DNA of 64,000 nt from Pseudoalteromonas ulvae UL12 (GTDB taxonomy: Bacteria; Pseudomonadota; Gammaproteobacteria; Enterobacterales; Alteromonadaceae), in assembly GCF_014925405.1 (NCBI RefSeq), contig NZ_AQHJ01000020.1, positions 24,988-88,987 of the forward strand, read 5' to 3'. Below the pieces are notes generated by a model. The model saw only the letters and a list, made by a program, of their open reading frames with translations, had not been told where the DNA came from and searched no databases. This document shows, piece by piece, positions 61,131 to 64,000 of this stretch; the stretch's first letter is position 1, and every line of letters starts with the position of its first letter. Both the position numbers and the translations under genes were made by a program.

Positions 61131-64000
61131 TTAAAGTTGTTTGTTTCTGAGACAGTATTGCGTCAATAACTTCAAGAGATTGACTACATCTCCCTCATCC
61201 AGAATTGAGAAATGAGAACCTTCAATGAACTCAACATTTATTTGGCCATTAGCCCAGTTTGAGATTGCTTGGTGGTGTGCCTTTTTCAATTTTCGACTTG
61301 CAAAACTTGTCTCTGCATTGATACAGAGTACGTCGCAATCAACCGCCCTTTCCGGTACATAGTGACGCATTAAATTCATGTGACTCTTAAAGACGCGCTC
61401 AATACCTTCGATATCATCACTAGCTAAAGTAGGCATGCTTTCAAGTAGATACTCGAACTCTTTCTCGACATCTATAACTTCATCGCTGTACAGCGTAAAC
61501 GCAGAGTCAATTAGTACGAGATCTACGCTGTGACCTAAGCTACGCAAGCGATTTGCCAATTCAAAAGCAACACATCCACCAAAAGAAAACCCAGCCAAAA
61601 AGAAGTGACCTTCTGCTTGTTCAGCGAGTAATGCTTCAAGGTAGGTATCTACCATGTCCTGCAAACTTTCGAACTGAGTGTCATTAGCAAAACCCGGATC
61701 TTCAAACACCTTCAACGAAAGTGACTCTGTTAGGCCACTGGCGAGTCGCCCGAAAGACACTGCTGACATGCCAGCACCTGGTATCAGATACAATGAAGGC
61801 AATTGTTTACTTGAATCTCCCACAATGATGTTCGAAGTAGCCGTTTCGGCTCCAAGCAATTGGTCTAAAATATCGCGAATACTGCTGTTATATACAAACC
61901 AGCCCAATTGGATAGAGGCATCAAATAAGCGATTAATTTTTGCAACCACTTGAATGGCTAGCAGTGAATTTCCACCAATATCAAAGAAATTTTGGTGCAC
62001 ATCAATCGCTGCTTCAGGCTTGCCAAGCACTTCAGAAAAACACTTACGAATACTCGCTTCTGTGTCATTGGATACACCTACAACTACGGTATTAGTTTGC
62101 GTTGCTACTTCCGTAGATAAGCATTTTCTATCTATCTTGCCGTTTGTAGTGACAGCAAACTGATCGACGATCAATATTTCCGACGGTACCATGTATTTTG
62201 GCAATGCAGTTTTGATACTTTCGCTTATGTTTTCTTTACACTGACGCTGTTCATTTTCAGCTGACAGCACAGGCTTGATATGGGCGATTAACTGTTTGTT
62301 TCCTAGCGTATCGCTTCCAACTACAACCACAGCCATGTCTACCAGTGGCAATTTGTTAATAGCATGCTCAACTTCAAGTGGCTCAACTCTAAAACCGCGT
62401 ATCTTTACTTGACTATCTGCACGGCTGACAAAGTGAAGATTGCCATCTTCTGACAATTTAACTAGATCTCCCGTTCGATAAAGGCGTTCAAAACCAGGTG
62501 TTTTAAATGGGTTTTCGATAAAACATTTGGCCGTTTGCTCCGGCTGATTAATGTAACCACGCGCAACCCCTAAACCAGCAGTATAAAGTTCACCAACAGC
62601 GCCTAGCGGTGCGATGTTAAGTTGGCTATCCAATACAAAGTTACGTGTTCCTACAATCGACTTGCCAAGCGGCACAGCCCGCCCTTGCTCGTGTTGTCTT
62701 GGAATTTGATAACAAGTCGTAAACGTTGAGTTTTCTGTCGGACCATAACCGTTAAACAATTTAACCTTAGGAGTTGCTCTGTATACGCGCTGAACAGAGG
62801 AGGGGTTAACGACATCTCCGCCCGCCATTACCGTGTGCAGGGGCAATGAACTAATATCGCTATGACTCCATAAATCAAATAACGCAGACGTTAGCCAAAC
62901 AGTATTTACTTGATGCTTGGCGATTTGCGCGTTGATTCCCTCAATGTCAACTGGCTGTGCAGGGTATACAACCACCGTACCGCCATTGAGTAAGGCGCCC
63001 CATATCTCTATCACTGATGCGTCAAATGCGGTCGGTGAAACATGCAAAAATACCGTATCAGAATTGAGTTCATAAGCCTGTTTAGCTTTGACTAGTCTTA
63101 CAACACCTTGATGAGGGATCATCACACCTTTTGGTGTGCCTGTAGATCCCGACGTAAAGTTAATATATGCCAATGACTGGCAGTCTTGATTTACAATGAC
63201 CGACAGAGGATGATTTGACTGCTTTTCAATCGACTCTTGAACCGCGCACTGCGCCATATTGATGATAGTGACATCCGCTGCATCGCTTAGCGTAATTTCA
63301 GAATCTGACAGCAATATGCTGATTTCGCTTTGCTTGACAAGCATACCGATATGTTCAGAAGGGTAAGTGGGATCAATTGGTACATAAGCACCACCTGCCT
63401 TCAATGTCGCGAGCAATGCAATGATTTGCATTTCACTGCGAGTCATGCATATGCCAACAAGTTGGTCTGGTTGACAGACCCCTTCATTTCTTAGCGTGTG
63501 AGCAAGCTGATTCGACTTTGATTCAAGTTCACGATAGCTATAGCTCTTATGTTCAGTAACCAATGCTATTTGATCTTGGTTTAGGCTTGCTTGATATTCA
63601 AAGTGTTGATGAATGAGATTTTTATCAGCAAAACACTCGTCCCCATTATGTAATGAGATAATGGCCTGCTCTTCGCTAGGTGTCATTAGTTTTACTTGTT
63701 CCAAACTTTGCTTAGGCTGCGACACGATTTGTTCAGCAACGTAGCAAAAACAACGCGCAAGCTGTTGAAGGCTTTCTTCTTTGAAGAGTGCAGTGTCGTA
63801 CGTTAAAGCAACTTCACCTTGTTTGTCAGACAATTGTATATCTACACTTAGATCAAATTTTACTTCCTTGGTGTTATTAATAATTGGTGATGCATCAATA
63901 CCACTATTTTCCAATTCACTTGCGCCATCTACATCAACAGTCAGCATGATTTGAAACAAAGGTGTGAGTGCTATCGTGCGAGGCACATTCAACAGCTCAA
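61131..64000 (-). CDS. Non-ribosomal peptide synthetase, terminal module (partial)
   Basis: The frame is open at the right edge, so the N terminus is outside. About 950 residues are visible: the end of a condensation domain (1-110), an adenylation domain with LKAGGAYVPIDP, YINFTSGSTGTPKGV, NGYGPTEN, YRTGDL and NGKIDRK motifs, a carrier domain with the phosphopantetheine Ser in GGNSLL (about 676), and a type I thioesterase with GFSFGG (about 802). The thioesterase shows that this is the last module and releases the product. The ten pocket residues I extract (D A I L M G G T F K) resemble valine-type codes, so a small branched residue is predicted with low confidence. Confidence 0.93.
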   Translation of the reverse strand, partial: ELLNVPRTIALTPLFQIMLTVDVDGASELENSGIDASPIINNTKEVKFDLSVDIQLSDKQGEVALTYDTALFKEESLQQLARCFCYVAEQIVSQPKQSLEQVKLMTPSEEQAIISLHNGDECFADKNLIHQHFEYQASLNQDQIALVTEHKSYSYRELESKSNQLAHTLRNEGVCQPDQLVGICMTRSEMQIIALLATLKAGGAYVPIDPTYPSEHIGMLVKQSEISILLSDSEITLSDAADVTIINMAQCAVQESIEKQSNHPLSVIVNQDCQSLAYINFTSGSTGTPKGVMIPHQGVVRLVKAKQAYELNSDTVFLHVSPTAFDASVIEIWGALLNGGTVVVYPAQPVDIEGINAQIAKHQVNTVWLTSALFDLWSHSDISSLPLHTVMAGGDVVNPSSVQRVYRATPKVKLFNGYGPTENSTFTTCYQIPRQHEQGRAVPLGKSIVGTRNFVLDSQLNIAPLGAVGELYTAGLGVARGYINQPEQTAKCFIENPFKTPGFERLYRTGDLVKLSEDGNLHFVSRADSQVKIRGFRVEPLEVEHAINKLPLVDMAVVVVGSDTLGNKQLIAHIKPVLSAENEQRQCKENISESIKTALPKYMVPSEILIVDQFAVTTNGKIDRKCLSTEVATQTNTVVVGVSNDTEASIRKCFSEVLGKPEAAIDVHQNFFDIGGNSLLAIQVVAKINRLFDASIQLGWFVYNSSIRDILDQLLGAETATSNIIVGDSSKQLPSLYLIPGAGMSAVSFGRLASGLTESLSLKVFEDPGFANDTQFESLQDMVDTYLEALLAEQAEGHFFLAGFSFGGCVAFELANRLRSLGHSVDLVLIDSAFTLYSDEVIDVEKEFEYLLESMPTLASDDIEGIERVFKSHMNLMRHYVPERAVDCDVLCINAETSFASRKLKKAHHQAISNWANGQINVEFIEGSHFSILDEGDVVNLLKLLTQYCLRNKQL

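Overview
The window is AT-rich (roughly 40% GC by eye) and reads as a marine gammaproteobacterium, most plausibly Pseudoalteromonas or a close relative. That placement is an inference from codon and base composition, the IS3/IS982/IS256 load, a Tus homologue, a periplasmic EndA-type nuclease and a hydroxylase-rich NRPS cluster. No rRNA, tRNA or CRISPR array was seen. Most of the window is accessory DNA.

Layout. (1) 1-7.2 kb: a gene cut by the left edge, a tyrosine recombinase, small secreted or lipoprotein genes of unknown role, a secreted endonuclease I, and two unknown genes that share an upstream 13-mer. (2) 7.5-14.3 kb: a frameshifted tail of a Tn3-family transposase, then a self-contained toxin-like locus. 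It has a perfect 26-bp palindrome, two large helical proteins with the look of alpha-pore-forming toxin components, a two-HKD phospholipase D-family protein and a LuxR-type regulator, closed by a strong terminator. (3) 14.5-20.5 kb: a plasmid- or ICE-like block. A minus-strand operon encodes a Tus-family replication-terminator protein, an unknown protein and a membrane-anchored Mrr-like nuclease. Divergent from it is a membrane protein, followed by a three-gene operon ending in a HerA/FtsK-type ATPase. (4) 21.4-36.3 kb: a defence island. A ~2,048-residue Avs-like STAND NTPase with an N-terminal PD-(D/E)XK-like domain is split by an IS3-family element with a clean AAT target duplication. It is followed by a second tyrosine recombinase, a RES/Xre toxin-antitoxin pair and a 1,420-residue NACHT-like NTPase with a C-terminal nuclease-like domain. 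Two Tn7-like transposon ends facing away from each other bound the recombinase/TA segment. (5) 36.4-48.4 kb: an IS graveyard with three 1,230-bp copies of one IS3-family element, an IS982 element nested in an IS3 relic, and IS256 and IS110 relics. It encloses a four-gene operon (oligopeptidase B-like peptidase, cupin-like protein, prolyl-4-hydroxylase-like oxygenase, small secreted dibasic-rich peptide) and an Xre plus membrane-protein cassette. (6) 48.4-64 kb: one long minus-strand biosynthetic cluster. It holds the last NRPS module (C-A-T-TE, cut by the right edge), a PvdE/SyrD-type ABC exporter, three iron/2-oxoglutarate hydroxylases of different families, a penicillin-acylase-type lipoprotein, a methyltransferase, a DapE-like M20 enzyme, a DUF5916 outer-membrane protein and a stand-alone MetL-like aspartokinase.

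How the parts work together (inference). The NRPS cluster probably makes, hydroxylates, exports and deacylates a peptide, with aspartokinase boosting aspartate-family precursors. The toxin locus looks like a regulated binary or tripartite cytolysin. The defence island has been shaped by Tn7-like and IS activity, and one of its two giant sensors is now broken.
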